Source: Staphylotrichum longicolle (lineage: Eukaryota > Ascomycota > Sordariomycetes > Sordariales > Chaetomiaceae). Taken from it: a stretch of DNA of 64,000 nucleotides. Location: assembly GCA_019096155.1 (NCBI GenBank), contig JAHCVI010000001.1, forward strand, positions 3,348,001-3,412,000, in the 5' to 3' direction. Position numbers and translations under genes: made by a program. Position 1 is the stretch's first letter. Each line of letters opens with the position of its first letter. Under the pieces are notes generated by a model. It was not told the origin of the DNA, made no database searches, and was given only the letters and a program-made list of their open reading frames with translations. Positions 52,645 through 64,000 of this stretch are shown here, in pieces.

Positions 52645-55527
52645 TCAAAGCGAGTGATACTTCCTCGCCTTCTCCCCCTCCACCTCGCCCTTGCCCTCCT
52701 CGCGCGCCACCGCCGCCTCCACCGCCCGCCGCTGCCGCTTGCTCAGCACGCCGATGCGCTCGGCCAGGCGGTCGTCGTGGAACCGCCCGCTGCGCGGCAG
52801 GATCAGGTCGGCCCACTCGTCGCCGGCCGCCTGGAGCACCGCGTCCCGCACGTGCGGCGGCTGCGCGCCCAGCGTCGCCTGGATCGCGTGCGCCGAGCTG
52901 CGCGTGAAGCGCGCGGGGGACTCCTGGTGCGCCGCGAGCTGCGTCAGGATCGAGGCGCCTGCCTCGTGGCTCTGGCCGCGCGTGGTGCGCGCGCCGGAGG
53001 CCGAGGAGGGGGAGGAGGAGGAGGGGCTGGAGTGGGGCAGGGAGAGGAGTTGGGGGTCGATGGGGAGAGAGGAAGAGGAGGCGGAAGAGGGTTGGGGGAA
53101 GGAGAGTTGGGGGAAGGAGAGTTGGGGGAAGGAGAGTTGGGGGATGGAGGTAGAGGGCTGCTGGGGCTGGGGTTGAGGTTGGGGCAAGGAGAGAGCAGGA
53201 CGGGGAGGAGGGACATAGCCCTCCTCGAGGCCGTAGATGTCGTTCTCCGGGAGCGCGTAGTATTCGTCGCTGAAGGGGGCGATGCTGTTGTTGACGTTGG
53301 CGCTGGCGCTGGCACTAGCGCTGTCGCTGCCGCCGACAACGATGCTATCCTGCATCTCCACGTCATTGTTAGCAGGGGCGTGGCTACGCTTGGACCGCTT
53401 GGGCGCGGCCTGCTGGGCGGCGCCCTCGGCCTCGGCGGCGCCGCGCTTCCGCCTGTTGTTCTGGGGCGAGGCGGACTGGCTCCCTTGGGCCTGCGCCTGC
53501 TCTTGCTGCTGCTGCGCCTGTGCGTTGCCCTCGGCCTCTCTGGACGCCTCTCTGGACGCTTCCCGGCTGGCCTGCTTCTTCCCACGCTTCAGCTCCTCGT
53601 ACTTCTCCAAGTCGCCTTTGTGCACTCCGATGTGGATGCCGCCCCGCTTCACGCGAGTCTCGGCCCGCGTCCTGACTTCAAGGCTAAGGTGGTGCTCAGT
53701 CAGTTCGTTGCCGAGGCGCTGTGCGTGAGCGATGATGGCATCTTCGTCGGGCGTGAACCCGGTGTACCGCTGCGCGACCGGTAGGGTGGCGTTCTGCTGC
53801 TCGATTGCTTCGGCCCGGGGCCTCTGCGCGTCGACCCAGTCCCTGTAGGCGACGGCCATACTGGCATGGTCGCGAATAAGCGAGCACGGGTTCCTGCTCT
53901 CGTAGACAAAGTTGCGGGTGTCAGGCTGGATGCTGAATCCGTAGCGGGCGGCGCCGAAGTGGATCAGGTACCCCAGATCGAAGATGCTTTCGAAGCAGTG
54001 CAGGTGCATGTAGCCCGCGTTGTGCATCGGGTCGAGCTCGGTAGACGTCTTGTCCGAAAACTCGTCAAAGGCCACACGGTAGAACCCCTTGAGAATCGTG
54101 TGTTGATTTCCCGGGCAGTCCTTGTACCGGCACTTGCCTGACTGAGTGCCCGACGCATAACGACTGTTTGACTGGGCGGGGTTGTTTTGGATCCAAAGCG
54201 TAAGGTTGCGCTGGGGATTGGGGTGGCCCTGGCCCAGGAAGAAAGTGACCAGCTGCTCCCTGGAGAACTCTGCCCCGGGTCTCAGCTCGGCAGTCCGCTG
54301 AAAGTACGTGAACAACCTTTCATTTTTCCGCCGGTTGATCACCGGGCCCCATGGAGCGAGCCCGGTGGGCGGGGAGTAGTATTGACTCGGGTCGTTCGCC
54401 GCCTCATCCCTGCGTTTCCTCTTGTGATGAATTCTGTCGTTGAGCGCAACGTTAGGGATCGCTACCGCTGCCGCTGCCGGTTGGGCAGGCTGCGCTGGCA
54501 GGTTGACCTGAGCTGGCAGGTTGACCTGAGCTGGCTGGGGAGGCTGCACTGGCTGGGCAGGCTGCGCCGGGAGGTTGACCTGGGCTGCCTGGGGAATCTG
54601 CGCTGGCAGGTTGAGTTGGGCCTGCTGGTTGACCGGGACAGGTTGGGGAAACTGGGCCTGCTGGTTGACCTGGGCGGGCTGAGGGGACGGGAAGGCGAGG
54701 GGAAAGTGGGCGCGCTGGGGAGACAGGACAGGCTCGGGAAGCTGGAGGGCTGGGGGCACCTGGGCGGACCGCGGCGACAGGACGGGCTGGGGAAGGGGAA
54801 GCTGAGCTGGTGAGTTGAGTTCTGGCAGCCGGGGCAGCGGGGTCCGCGGTTGGGAGGGAGGCTGAAAGGGACTGAGGCTCGCGCTCGCGCTCGCGCTTCC
54901 TGCAGGAGTGTTGGAAATACTTTGAGTCAGCACCGCCGCGATGGACTCGGCAACACCCGGCTGCTGCATTTGGCCCGGATAGGTCTGCGCCAAGAGGTGC
55001 TGGATGTCGTTCAACAAGTCCCGTTGCTGTGGTTGTTGCTGTTGCTGTTGCTGCGGTTGTTGCTGCTGCTGCTGGGGTTGTTGCGGTTGCGGTTGCGGTT
55101 GCTGCTGCGGTTGCTGTTGCTGCTGGCCCATGAGAGGAGCCACAGGGTACTGCACCTGGTGATTCGCCTGCTGCTCCTCCAAATTTAGGAAGTCGTCGAT
55201 GAAGGACATGTCAAAGTTCTCGTCGATTTGGTGCTCGTCGACTTGGTTATTGGGGAAGGGATTAAGCTGCTGGTCAGGAACCACAGGCGCCTGGAATTGT
55301 GCAGGGACAGCCGGGGGTTGAGAGGCCATGGGCATGCCTGGATTTGGTTGAAACGCGTCCATGGGCGACGCGAGCATGTCGACGTCTGCGTCAAACATGT
55401 TCTCGAAAGAGAAATTATCGAAGTTCGCCATGACGACGTCAAAATCCTCGTCGATAAGGTTTCCGTTGATAAATTGATCTAGTCCTTCGGGGTAGTGGCC
55501 GTTCCCCTGGTTCTTGTTCTGAGCCAT
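52645..55527 (-). CDS. Gln-rich protein with an unrecognised Cys/His domain (putative transcription regulator)
   Basis: A single exon encodes 960 residues. In order: two acidic-aromatic tracts (26-52, DEDFDVVMANFDNF; 98-120, IDENFDMSFIDDFLNLEE) that resemble activation domains; polyGln (about 134-168); a Pro/Gln region with repeated VNLPAQ (about 310-350); a basic NLS-like HHKRKRRDE (367-375); a compact region of about 395-640 that looks folded; then SREA and PQLSF repeats and a basic C-terminus (KRQRRAVEAAV). The folded part includes KCRYKDCPGNQH (Cys466, Cys471, His476) and MHLHCFE (His508, His510, Cys511), which could bind zinc. I do not recognise this domain. The composition suggests a nuclear regulator, but DNA binding is not shown. 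The ATG at 55527 opens directly into the first acidic tract. Confidence 0.85.
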   Translation of the reverse strand: MAQNKNQGNGHYPEGLDQFINGNLIDEDFDVVMANFDNFSFENMFDADVDMLASPMDAFQPNPGMPMASQPPAVPAQFQAPVVPDQQLNPFPNNQVDEHQIDENFDMSFIDDFLNLEEQQANHQVQYPVAPLMGQQQQQPQQQPQPQPQQPQQQQQQPQQQQQQQPQQRDLLNDIQHLLAQTYPGQMQQPGVAESIAAVLTQSISNTPAGSASASASLSPFQPPSQPRTPLPRLPELNSPAQLPLPQPVLSPRSAQVPPALQLPEPVLSPQRAHFPLAFPSPQPAQVNQQAQFPQPVPVNQQAQLNLPAQIPQAAQVNLPAQPAQPVQPPQPAQVNLPAQVNLPAQPAQPAAAAVAIPNVALNDRIHHKRKRRDEAANDPSQYYSPPTGLAPWGPVINRRKNERLFTYFQRTAELRPGAEFSREQLVTFFLGQGHPNPQRNLTLWIQNNPAQSNSRYASGTQSGKCRYKDCPGNQHTILKGFYRVAFDEFSDKTSTELDPMHNAGYMHLHCFESIFDLGYLIHFGAARYGFSIQPDTRNFVYESRNPCSLIRDHASMAVAYRDWVDAQRPRAEAIEQQNATLPVAQRYTGFTPDEDAIIAHAQRLGNELTEHHLSLEVRTRAETRVKRGGIHIGVHKGDLEKYEELKRGKKQASREASREASREAEGNAQAQQQQEQAQAQGSQSASPQNNRRKRGAAEAEGAAQQAAPKRSKRSHAPANNDVEMQDSIVVGGSDSASASASANVNNSIAPFSDEYYALPENDIYGLEEGYVPPPRPALSLPQPQPQPQQPSTSIPQLSFPQLSFPQLSFPQPSSASSSSLPIDPQLLSLPHSSPSSSSPSSASGARTTRGQSHEAGASILTQLAAHQESPARFTRSSAHAIQATLGAQPPHVRDAVLQAAGDEWADLILPRSGRFHDDRLAERIGVLSKRQRRAVEAAVAREEGKGEVEGEKARKYHSL
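53090..53148 (-). repeat. 15-bp coding repeat encoding Pro-Gln-Leu-Ser-Phe
   Basis: Near-exact 15-bp units in the Gln-rich gene encode PQLSF three times in tandem (residues about 796-811), preceded and followed by degenerate copies. The unit length keeps the frame. Confidence 0.8.
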
Positions 55528-57565
55528 GAACGGCTCGGATCAAATGAAGAGGTTGAACTGAGATCAGATGGATGAGATGCAATGAAGATCAAGTGCTGTG
55601 GCGGCCAGCAAAATGCTTTTAAGTAGTAGCTCTGCTAGTCTACTCGAGAAAACTGTGGTAAAGGGTGTAGAGATTGAAACATGTACAAGATCGAAACAAT
55701 CCGGTTGTTCGGGGACCAGGACACCAATTATATATGAGTTGTCTGGTTTATCCCCCTTATGTACAAAGACTCGACACTTGTTCGAGACGAGATGCCATCG
55801 ACACAATGGTCTTGAATGTGAGAAAGAGAAAGCCATTATACAACACCAGACTGTCTGGAGTATTTTGAGCCGAGGATAAAGCGAGAAACGAGCCACAAAG
55901 CAGCATCCAGGGCCAGAAGAAGACTGCCCGTGATGCTTAAAATAAGCTTGAACAGACAAAGAGCGGCGACACAAAGTCGGGGCACGGGAGATCCGAGGGA
56001 GACAGCTGAGACCTGAAGGCGAGTTAGTCGGTTGTTCGATGACTCGTGAGTGTCAAGACAATAGTCTTAGGGAGCGCAGGATCAGTGGAAAAAGCGTTTT
56101 CTCAACACAGAGGTTCAGAACAGGTCTGTGAGTTTGCGTTTATTTCATCATGCAGGCTGCGACGCCCAAGAAGGAAGGGCAGAAGGAGAAGATGGGCGAT
56201 GTAGATTGCAAGGAACAACTTACCAGAGGACGGATGGCAAGCTGAAGGTGCTGAGTGTTGACCAGGGAGCTCCTCACGACTTGATCATAATGGCGAGTCT
56301 CCTAGAGTCAGTGAATGGTACCCCGAGAAAGAAAGAATCCATGGACGCCAATCCTCGAGGGTTCTGGACCATTATTGCCGCCTCGACGAGCTCAGTCGAG
56401 GGGACAGACAAAGAAGAGGTCAAAAGAAAGACGATGTTGCGGGCGCCGAAAATAATTTTCCTATTTGCTGGGCCCCACGTGGGTCTGGACCCACTTGATC
56501 TTTCCCGTCTCGATTTGAAGGTTCACCGGGTCGGAGCCTCTTGTGTCCCGAGCACAGCGAACACCCAGTGGGGCTGTCAAATCGGCTGCGGGACGACCGG
56601 AGCGAGTGTGGGTTCGAGGTCTCTGTCTCGATCGACTCTCGAGTCTGCAATGAGGCGGCTGGGAGCGATCTTTGTGTAGGTATGCCAGTAGGAGCTTTGA
56701 AATGGGAAGGAACTGGATGCGTGTGGTATTGGATGAGCGACGGCGATAGTTAGTGGTCAAAGTGAAATAAATGCATTCGCCTTTTATTCACATTCGTTGC
56801 AATGATTGTGCAAGTCGAGCAGAAAGCAGGCCAGGGGACCATTCGCTGTGAGGGGTGCCTGGCCTGACTTGGGCAAGCGGCGGACCCTGCCATGCACGGG
56901 TATGCAGCTCCGAGCCAGGGGCTGGGAGCAGGGCAGGGTCGCCTGGGTTGGCCGCCGTCATTGGTGCCCAGGATTTGCATCAACTGCCCCGACTGCCCCG
57001 ACCTGCCCCACCAAAGCGGTGCCATCTGGCGACATGCTCGGCGGGCGACCGACCACTTGCTCCTGGCTAAATTACCACCCACAACTACGTCACAAGGCCG
57101 ACCAGACACACCACCACCACCACCTACCTTCCCGCCGTCGAACGAGCGAGGTGAGCGACCGGGGGGGCATTTGGCGCCCCAGAACCCAGACGCAAGGACT
57201 TGGATGACTGCCCGCCTGCAGTCGCCCCGCCACACCGCGCAGGGTCGCTTTCTTGGGAAGAACGGAGAGACACCCCTCAGTAATCCACCTTATTAGGACC
57301 CTTCCCCCGTTTTAAGCCCGCGACCCCAACCCGACCTGGTCGACCCGACCCGACCCCCGGTTGCGACCAGGACTACGCCCACTGCGCCACGACGCCCACG
57401 GAGGAAGGCAAGGCTCGAGAAGAAGGGAGAAGGGAGTCCCCATCACGCCCCGCCCCCTTGCTCATTGCCCACATTCCACACGCTCGCGTCTCCCAAAAGC
57501 GCGCTAATTTTGTCAGATACCAGAAGCGACGCACGCAGCTGTTTTCACAGTACGGAATTGACGCC
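55528..57565. other. Divergent upstream region between the Gln-rich and DIP2/CPS1 genes
   Basis: About 2 kb between two divergent starts and without a supported gene. A (CCA)n tract lies near 57108-57125. An acceptor-like site (GCGCTAATTTTGTCAG, ending at about 57518) just before the DIP2/CPS1 start suggests a leader intron. A 183-codon open frame at 56128-56679 has no recognisable pattern. Confidence 0.5.
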
Positions 57566-60500
57566 ATGCCCACCGCAAGGATGGGTGGGCTTCGAATTCA
57601 CTCCCCCGACGACGACTCCTACCAAGCACCCGGCGGGGACCACCGTGCCGCCTCGCTGGCTGCCTTGAATGCGAACTCATCTGCTAACCAGCGGCCCGAG
57701 TCGCTGGGCTCACCCGTCGAGTACCAACCGCAAACTCCATACACAAACATCGAATCGCACCCAGCGGCTCTGCTGGCCCCCGGTGGCCCCTTGGCCGACC
57801 AACGGCCCAGCATGCGCCAGCACGATTCGCTCTTCCTCTCCGCGCTTCCCACCAACGACGCGTCCACCCGGTCGGGCACCATGGTGTCTGGGGACTACGC
57901 TTTCAATCCCGAGCAGCACCCCGGGTATGCCGACCAGGCCCCACAGAACCCCTACGACAGCAGGACAGGCACGCTACTGGACTCGCAGGCCTACTTTTCC
58001 GACTTTGCTGGGCAATCTTACGACCCAGCAGCGACGGGAGAGTACGGCGGTCTCCACAGATACTCGGCGAGCGACGCCTTCTCGCCCACGGCAGCAATGG
58101 CTCCGCCCATGCTCACGGCAAACGACCTGCCGCCGCCGGACGCGCTCCAGTTCCAGATGCCGCTCGAGCCTCGGGAGGTCCCCTTCGCCATCCACGACCC
58201 GCACGACGAGAGCATTCCCATGTCAAACTTCGACAACATTGCGGCAGTGCTAAGACATCGCGGTCGCACCACGGCGAAGCTGCCCGCGTACTGGGTGCTG
58301 GACAGCAAAGGGAAGGAAATAGCGTCCATCACATGGGACAAGTTGGCGATGAGGGCCGAGAAGGTGGCGCAGGTCATCCGGGACAAGAGCTCTCTGTACC
58401 GCGGGGATCGGGTTGCTCTCATTTACAGGGATGCCGAGATCATCGACTTCGCCATTGCACTCCTGGGCTGCTTCATCGCTGGCGTGGTTGCCGTGCCCAT
58501 CAACGATCTCCAGGACTATCAGAAGCTAAACCTGATTCTGACCTCAACCCAGGCGCACCTGGCGCTGACGACCGACAACAATCTGAAGACTTTCCAGCGC
58601 GATATTACCGCCCAGAAGCTCAACTGGCCCAAGGGCGTCGAGTGGTGGAAGACAAACGAGTTTGGCAGCTACCATCCTAAGCGGAAGGATGACGTTCCTC
58701 CTTTGTCTGTCCCGGACCTCGCCTATATCGAGTTCTCTCGAGCCCCTACTGGTGACTTGAGAGGCGTCGTGCTGAGCCACCGGACCATCATGCACCAGCT
58801 GGCTTGCCTGAGCGCCATCATCTCGACCGCGCCCGGCAACGGCCCCGCCGACACCTTCAACAGGAACCTGCGGGACAAGAACGGCCGCCTGATCGGCGGT
58901 GGCGCCAGCAGCGAGATTCTGCTGACGTACTTGGACGCTCGCCAAGGCATTGGCATGATCCTCGGCGTTCTCCTGACGGTGTATGGCGGGCACACCACTG
59001 TCTGGCTGGAGAACAAAGCCGTCGAGGTCCCTGGTCTCTACGCCCACTTGATTACCAAATATAAGCCGACAGTCATGGTCGCAGATTACCCCGGCCTCAA
59101 GCGGGCGGCCTACAACTACCAGGCCGATCCGATGGCGACGAGGAACTTCAAGAAGGGCATGGAACCAAACTTCCAAACTGTCAAGCTCTGCTTGGTCGAT
59201 ACCCTCACTGTCGATAGCGAGTTCAACGAGCTTCTTGCGGACCGCTGGTTCCGCCCTCTCCGCAATACGCGGTCGAGGGAGGTTGTGGCTCCCATGCTGT
59301 GTTTGCCTGAACATGGTGGGATGGTTATCAGCGTTCGCGACTGGCTTGGCGGCGAGGAACGAATGGGCTGCCCTTTGAAGCTCGATCTGGGATCAGACAG
59401 TAGCGCAGAGGACGAAAAGGAGAAGGAGCAGGAGAAGCCGACGCCCTCCAACGGGTTCTCTACTCTGCTTGGTCAAGGTCCCACCACGACAAAGGAAGAG
59501 CGTGCCAAAACTGAGCTAGGCGAGGTTCTTCTCGACAGAGAGGCTCTCAAGACGAACGAAGTGCTGGTCGTTGCTGTCGGAGACGATGTCAGCAAGCGAG
59601 CCTCGAACGAGCCGGGGACGATCCGCATTGGCGCGTTTGGCTATCCAATTCCTGATGCGACGCTCGCAGTCGTCGATCCCGAGACTGGCCTTCTTGCCTC
59701 GCCTCACTCGGTGGGCGAGATCTGGATCGACTCGCCTTCGCTGTCGGGCGGCTTCTGGGCTCTGCCTAAGCACACAGAGCAGATTTTCCACGCCCGACCG
59801 TACAAATTCGAACCGGGGGATCCGACGCCGACCCCCGTTGAACCCGAGTTCTTGAGAACCGGGCTCTTGGGCACCATCATCGAAGGCAAAATCTTCGTCC
59901 TAGGTCTGTATGAAGACCGCATCCGACAAAAGGTTGAATGGGTCGAAGATGATGGGCCTGAGATGGCGGAGCACCGATACTTCTTCGTGCAGCACATTGT
60001 GGTCAGCATCATGAAGAATGTGCCCAAGATCTTTGACTGCTCCGCCTTCGACGTCTTTGTCAACGAGGAGCACCTGCCGGTCGTGGTGCTCGAGTCCCAA
60101 GCGGCGTCCACAGCACCGGCTGCCAACGGAGGCCCGCCTCGGCAGCTCGACACGGCGCTCCTTGATTCCCTCGCGGAGAGGTGCATGGAGGTGCTGATGC
60201 AAGAACACAACCTCCGCGTCTACTGCGTCATGATCACAGCGCCCAATGCGCTGCCCAGAGTGCTCAAGAACGGCCGACGCGAGATTGGGAACATGCTGTG
60301 CAGGCGCGAGTTTGACATGGGCAATCTCCCGTCCGTCCACGTCAAGTTTGCAGTTGAGCACGCCGTGCTCAACTTGCCCATTGGAATCGACCCGGTGGGC
60401 GGTATCTGGTCACCGATGGCCTCGGCTTCTCGGGATGACATCCTTTGTCCGGCAGACAAACAGTACTCGGGTATTGACCGCAGGGAGGTGGTCATTGATG

Positions 60501-63165
60501 ACAGGACATCGACGCCGCTTAACAACTTTTCGAGCATCACGGACCTCATCCAATGGCGTGTGGCAAGGCAGCCGGAGGAGTTGTCGTTTTGCACCATCGA
60601 CGGCCGTGGCAAGGAGGGCAAGGGCGTGACGTGGAAGAAGTTCGACATGAAGGTTGCTGCCGTGGCGGTCTACCTAAAGAACAAAGTCAAGCTGAGAGCC
60701 GGCGACCACGTGGTTCTCATGTACACGCATTCCGAGGAGTTCGTCTTTGCGGTGCACGCCTGCATCAATCTCGGCGTCATCGTTATCCCGGTGGCGCCCA
60801 TGGACCAAAACCGCCTGCCCGAGGATGTGCCAGCCTTCCTGCACCTGGTGTCGGATTACCGCGTGAGGGCTGTCCTGGTGAACCAAGACGTGGACCATCT
60901 CCTCAAGATGAAGCCTGTCGCTCAGCACATCAAGCAAACGGCGCAGGTGCTCAAGGTGGCGATCCCGAGTATGTACAACACAAGCAAGCCGCCAAAGCAG
61001 AACAGCGGGCTGCGGGATCTCGGCATCACCATGGATCCTGCCTGGGTTCAGCCCGGCTATCCGGTCATCATCTGGACCTACTGGACCCCTGACCAGCGGC
61101 GCCTCGCAGTGCAGCTCGGCCACGACACGATCCTCGGCATGTGCAAGGTGCAAAAGGAGACGTGCCAGATGACCAGCTCGCGACCAGTGCTAGGGTGCGT
61201 CAGGAGCACGACCGGCTTGGGCTTCATCCACACATGCCTGATGGGCATCTACATCGGCACGCCTACGTATCTTCTGTCACCGGTCGAATTCGCGCAAAAT
61301 CCCGCCTCGCTCTTCCTGATCCTGTCCCGGTACAAGATCAAGGACACTTACGCCACGCCCCAAATGCTCGATCACGCCATGAACATGATGCCCGGCAAGG
61401 GCTTCACGATGCACGAGCTCAAGAACATGATGATCTCGGCCGACGGCCGCCCCCGCGTCGACGTCTTCCAGAAGGTACGGATGCACTTTGCGGCGACGGG
61501 CCTCGACCGCACCGCCATCAACACGGTGTACTCGCACGTGCTGAATCCCATGATCGCGTCGCGCTCGTACATGTGCATCGAGCCCATCGAGTTGTGGCTA
61601 GACCCCAAGGCGCTGCGCCGCGGCCTGGTGTACGTGACGGACCAGGAGCGGGACCCCAAGGCGCTGCTTGTCCAGGACTCGGGCATGGTGCCCGTCTCGA
61701 CGCAGATTGCTATTGTCAATCCCGAGAGCCGCCACCTGTGCAGCGAGGGCGAATATGGCGAGATCTGGGTCGACTCGGAAGCTTGCGTGAAGGGGTTCTA
61801 TGGGTCGAAGGATCCGTTTGACGCCGAGCGGTTTGACGGGCGGACGGTCGAGGACCCGAGTGCTCGGTACGTGCGGACCGGCGACCTGGGGTTCCTGCAC
61901 AGCGTGCGCAGGCCGATAGGCCCGGGTGGTGCGCTGGTCGACATGCAGGTTCTGTTTGTGCTTGGTAACATTGGAGAGACTTTTGAGCTCAACGGCCTGA
62001 GCTACTTCCCGATGGATTTGGAAGCCTCGGTAGAGCGTTGCCACCGCAACATCGTGCCCGGCGGCTGGTGAGTTATTATGCATCCCTTACCTACACCAAC
62101 TCAAAGCTGACACATTCTTCTAGCGCTATCTTCCAAGCCGGCGGCCTCATCGTCGTCCTCGTCGAGGTCGCTCGCAAGGCCTACCTTGCCTCGATCGTCC
62201 CCGTCATCGTCAACGCCATCCTCAACGAGCACCAGCTCGTCGTCGACATCGTCGCCTTTGTCAACAAGGGCGACTTCCCGCGCAGCCGCCTCAACGAGAA
62301 GCAGCGCGGCAAGATCCTCGCCGGGTGGGTCTCGCGCAAGCTGCGCACCATCGCCCAGTTCGCCATCAAGGACATGGACCGCGAAGCCCTCCGCCAGACG
62401 ACGGGCACCTCGGCCGGCGAGCCCTCGCCGCACCAGCACGGCAGCGGCGGCGTCCCCTCGGACGAACACCACCGCGCCAGCCTCGGCAGCCTGCGCTCCT
62501 CGTCGGGCGGCGCCCCGCTCGCCTCCCACAGCGGCGCGGGCTCCAGCTCGCTGCGCAACGTCTCGTCCCCACCACCGGGGCCGCAACTACAGCAGCAGCA
62601 GCAGCAACAAATCCTGGACCAGCAGCGCACGATGGAACCGCAGCAGTACTATGACCTCCAGGGTACCGGCGGGGCACGCACGCCGGGTCCGATCGAGATG
62701 CCAGCCGACGAGGGCGGCGTGTTCATCCCCAACAACACTCATGACAATGACCAGACCCCGACCAAGAACTACGCCCAGCCGCCGCACATGGGTTTCGCGG
62801 GTGGCCACGGCTTCGAACTGCCCGACTTTGACCAGTTTGGGCGCGACGAGGCGCCGCCACCGGTGGTGGGGCCGAAGCCGGGGAGCTCCGGGTCCGGGAC
62901 GACCCCTGGAGGTGGTGGGTTTGGGGCACGGCCCGGGACGGGAACGGGGATTGGCGGGGCGACGATGACGTCGCAGATGGCGCCGCAGATTAGGTTGCCG
63001 GGCGTGGACGGGCGGGAGTCGTTGGATGATTGGGACTTGAGGCCCGGGAGCGGCGGTGGTGGGGTCGGCGGGAGGGGAGGGAACGGGGAGAATGGCGGGG
63101 AGGAGGATTGGATGCAGGATGCGTATATGTCGATGAACTTGGCGGGGACGTTAGGGGGGAAGTGA
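57566..63165 (+). CDS. cps1: DIP2/CPS1 family protein with two adenylate-forming-like domains
   Basis: There are two exons, 57566-62067 and 62124-63165, with a 56-nt intron, giving 1847 residues. The N-terminal 210 residues are low in complexity. Two tandem AMP-binding-like domains follow (roughly 220-850 and 960-1500), each with a recognisable start (ITWDKLAMRAEKVAQVI; VTWKKFDMKVAAVAVYL) and the second with a clear late block (YVRTGDLGFL). A conserved tail (CAIFQAGGLIVVLVEVARKAYLASIVPVIVNAIL) and a Gly/Gln-rich C-terminus complete it. This two-domain layout is that of DIP2, S. pombe Mug62, yeast Cmr2 and Cochliobolus CPS1. Yeast and animal DIP2 have been linked to diacylglycerol balance, and CPS1 to fungal virulence. 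The usual TSGTTGxPKG phosphate loop is not recognisable in either domain (positions near 387-401 and 1167-1185). The start ATG is the first in frame; a leader intron may precede it. Confidence 0.92.
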
Positions 63166-64000
63166 GGTGGTCGGAGAGTTTTACTTTATCTGATGGGGGG
63201 TCACTAGCATTGGCATGGTCTGATTGATGGCTGTGAGCTGTCGAGGGTTGTGGGATGGGGATTATGATTGATTGATGGATGGATATGAGGCTGCTTTTTC
63301 CCTTTTTTTGTATTTTTTGTTTAGAGAAGGGGATTGACTGGAAAGGAGAGTAAATGAATGCAGCATGGTAGGTTACTCGTCTGGTTGATGGATTGGATTG
63401 TAATGCAGCAATACCATGGCGTGGAGGTTTATCAATGTCCTCCATTGTTATATCTGGTCTCCCGTGAGTCTCTGTCAGCTTAGCCAAGCATTCTCATCTT
63501 TGTCGGTTTACTGTTCGGAGATCAAGCAATGTCTGTTGGTTCAAGGGGCCCATCTCAGACAAGCCACAGCGGCAACCACCCAAGCATGGCATCGTCGCCA
63601 AGTGCAAGTCTCGAGTTGCTGGCTGTGACTCCACACGAGGCGAGCGGGCCGAGGGGGCTGCCGGCGACTCCCGTCCGTGTTGGGAGGAGGTTCCACCAGA
63701 GGAAGATTGGCGATGGTGGATGTTGGATGGACATGTGGAACGAATCCTTACCGAGCCATGGGACGAGGATTCTCCATGTGGCTGGGGTCGTTCAAGCGAA
63801 GTTCGGATGAACCCCCACTGTTGGCTCGCGGACCCAATGGCGATTTCAGTATGCACAGTAGCAGAGTACCCACCGCATTTATTAACCAACAGCCAACATT
63901 CCCGCCAACAACAACACCAACGGCGAATATCCAGCAAATTTGAGGGTATGAGAACACCCCGGCCTGGGTTCCGCGGATGCGGCAGCTGGGCGAACCAGAT
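63166..64000. other. 3' flank of the DIP2/CPS1 gene
   Basis: T-rich sequence at 63290-63325 and nearby lies downstream of the stop and fits a 3' UTR. I see no further gene up to the window end; open frames at 63494-63957 have no recognisable pattern. Confidence 0.5.

Noticed and set aside
52525..53784. 419-codon plus-strand open frame
   Set aside because: It is the antisense of the C-terminal half of the Gln-rich gene, with Arg/Gly/Leu composition caused by GC bias.
56128..56679. 183-codon plus-strand open frame between the Gln-rich and DIP2/CPS1 genes
   Set aside because: No domain, signal peptide or splice partner; it lies in a divergent promoter region.

Overview
This window is nuclear DNA of a filamentous ascomycete, most likely a sordariomycete close to the Sordariales/Chaetomiaceae. 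Coding sequence is GC-rich, introns are short (about 47-180 nt) with GT..AG borders and TRCTAAC-like branch points, and intergenic stretches are long (0.4-5 kb). The gene set is typical of these fungi: HET and HeLo-kinase incompatibility genes, a Yap-type bZIP, a LAMMER kinase, Stm1, App1, Drs1 and a DIP2/CPS1 protein. No rRNA, tRNA, CRISPR, phage or intact transposon was seen.

Left part (0-20 kb). The first gene is a broken HeLo-domain/protein-kinase gene (+), which keeps its frame but has four in-frame stops. A minus-strand gene follows, for a basic, Ser/Pro-rich nuclear-looking protein with a KEN box and an SxIP motif. After about 5 kb without genes come a Yap-type bZIP factor (+) with a probable long leader, and a six-exon Stm1/SERBP1-like ribosome-associated protein (+). 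An MFS transporter (-) and a sideroflexin (+) then share a 0.5-kb divergent promoter.

Middle part (20-46 kb). A 4-kb gene-free stretch precedes a six-exon LAMMER dual-specificity kinase (+). Six minus-strand genes follow in a row: long-form tRNase Z, App1-type phosphatidate phosphatase, DEAD-box helicase Drs1, a single-pass membrane protein of unknown role, a HET-domain protein, and a small secreted GH16-type protein.

Right part (46-64 kb). These are a flavin-reductase-like FMN-binding protein (+, probably with a mitochondrial leader), a class II cAMP phosphodiesterase (-) with a 675-nt intron, a 960-residue Gln-rich protein with an unrecognised Cys/His domain (-), and an 1847-residue DIP2/CPS1 protein with two adenylate-forming-like domains (+).

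The genes are not a metabolic cluster or operon. Shared themes are RNA and ribosome biology (tRNase Z, Drs1, Stm1), cAMP/kinase signalling (PDE1, LAMMER), membrane lipid control (App1, DIP2) and non-self recognition (HET, HeLo-kinase). Exon borders were read by eye from splice signals, frame and family similarity. The weakest are the first exons of App1, Stm1 and the MFS gene.
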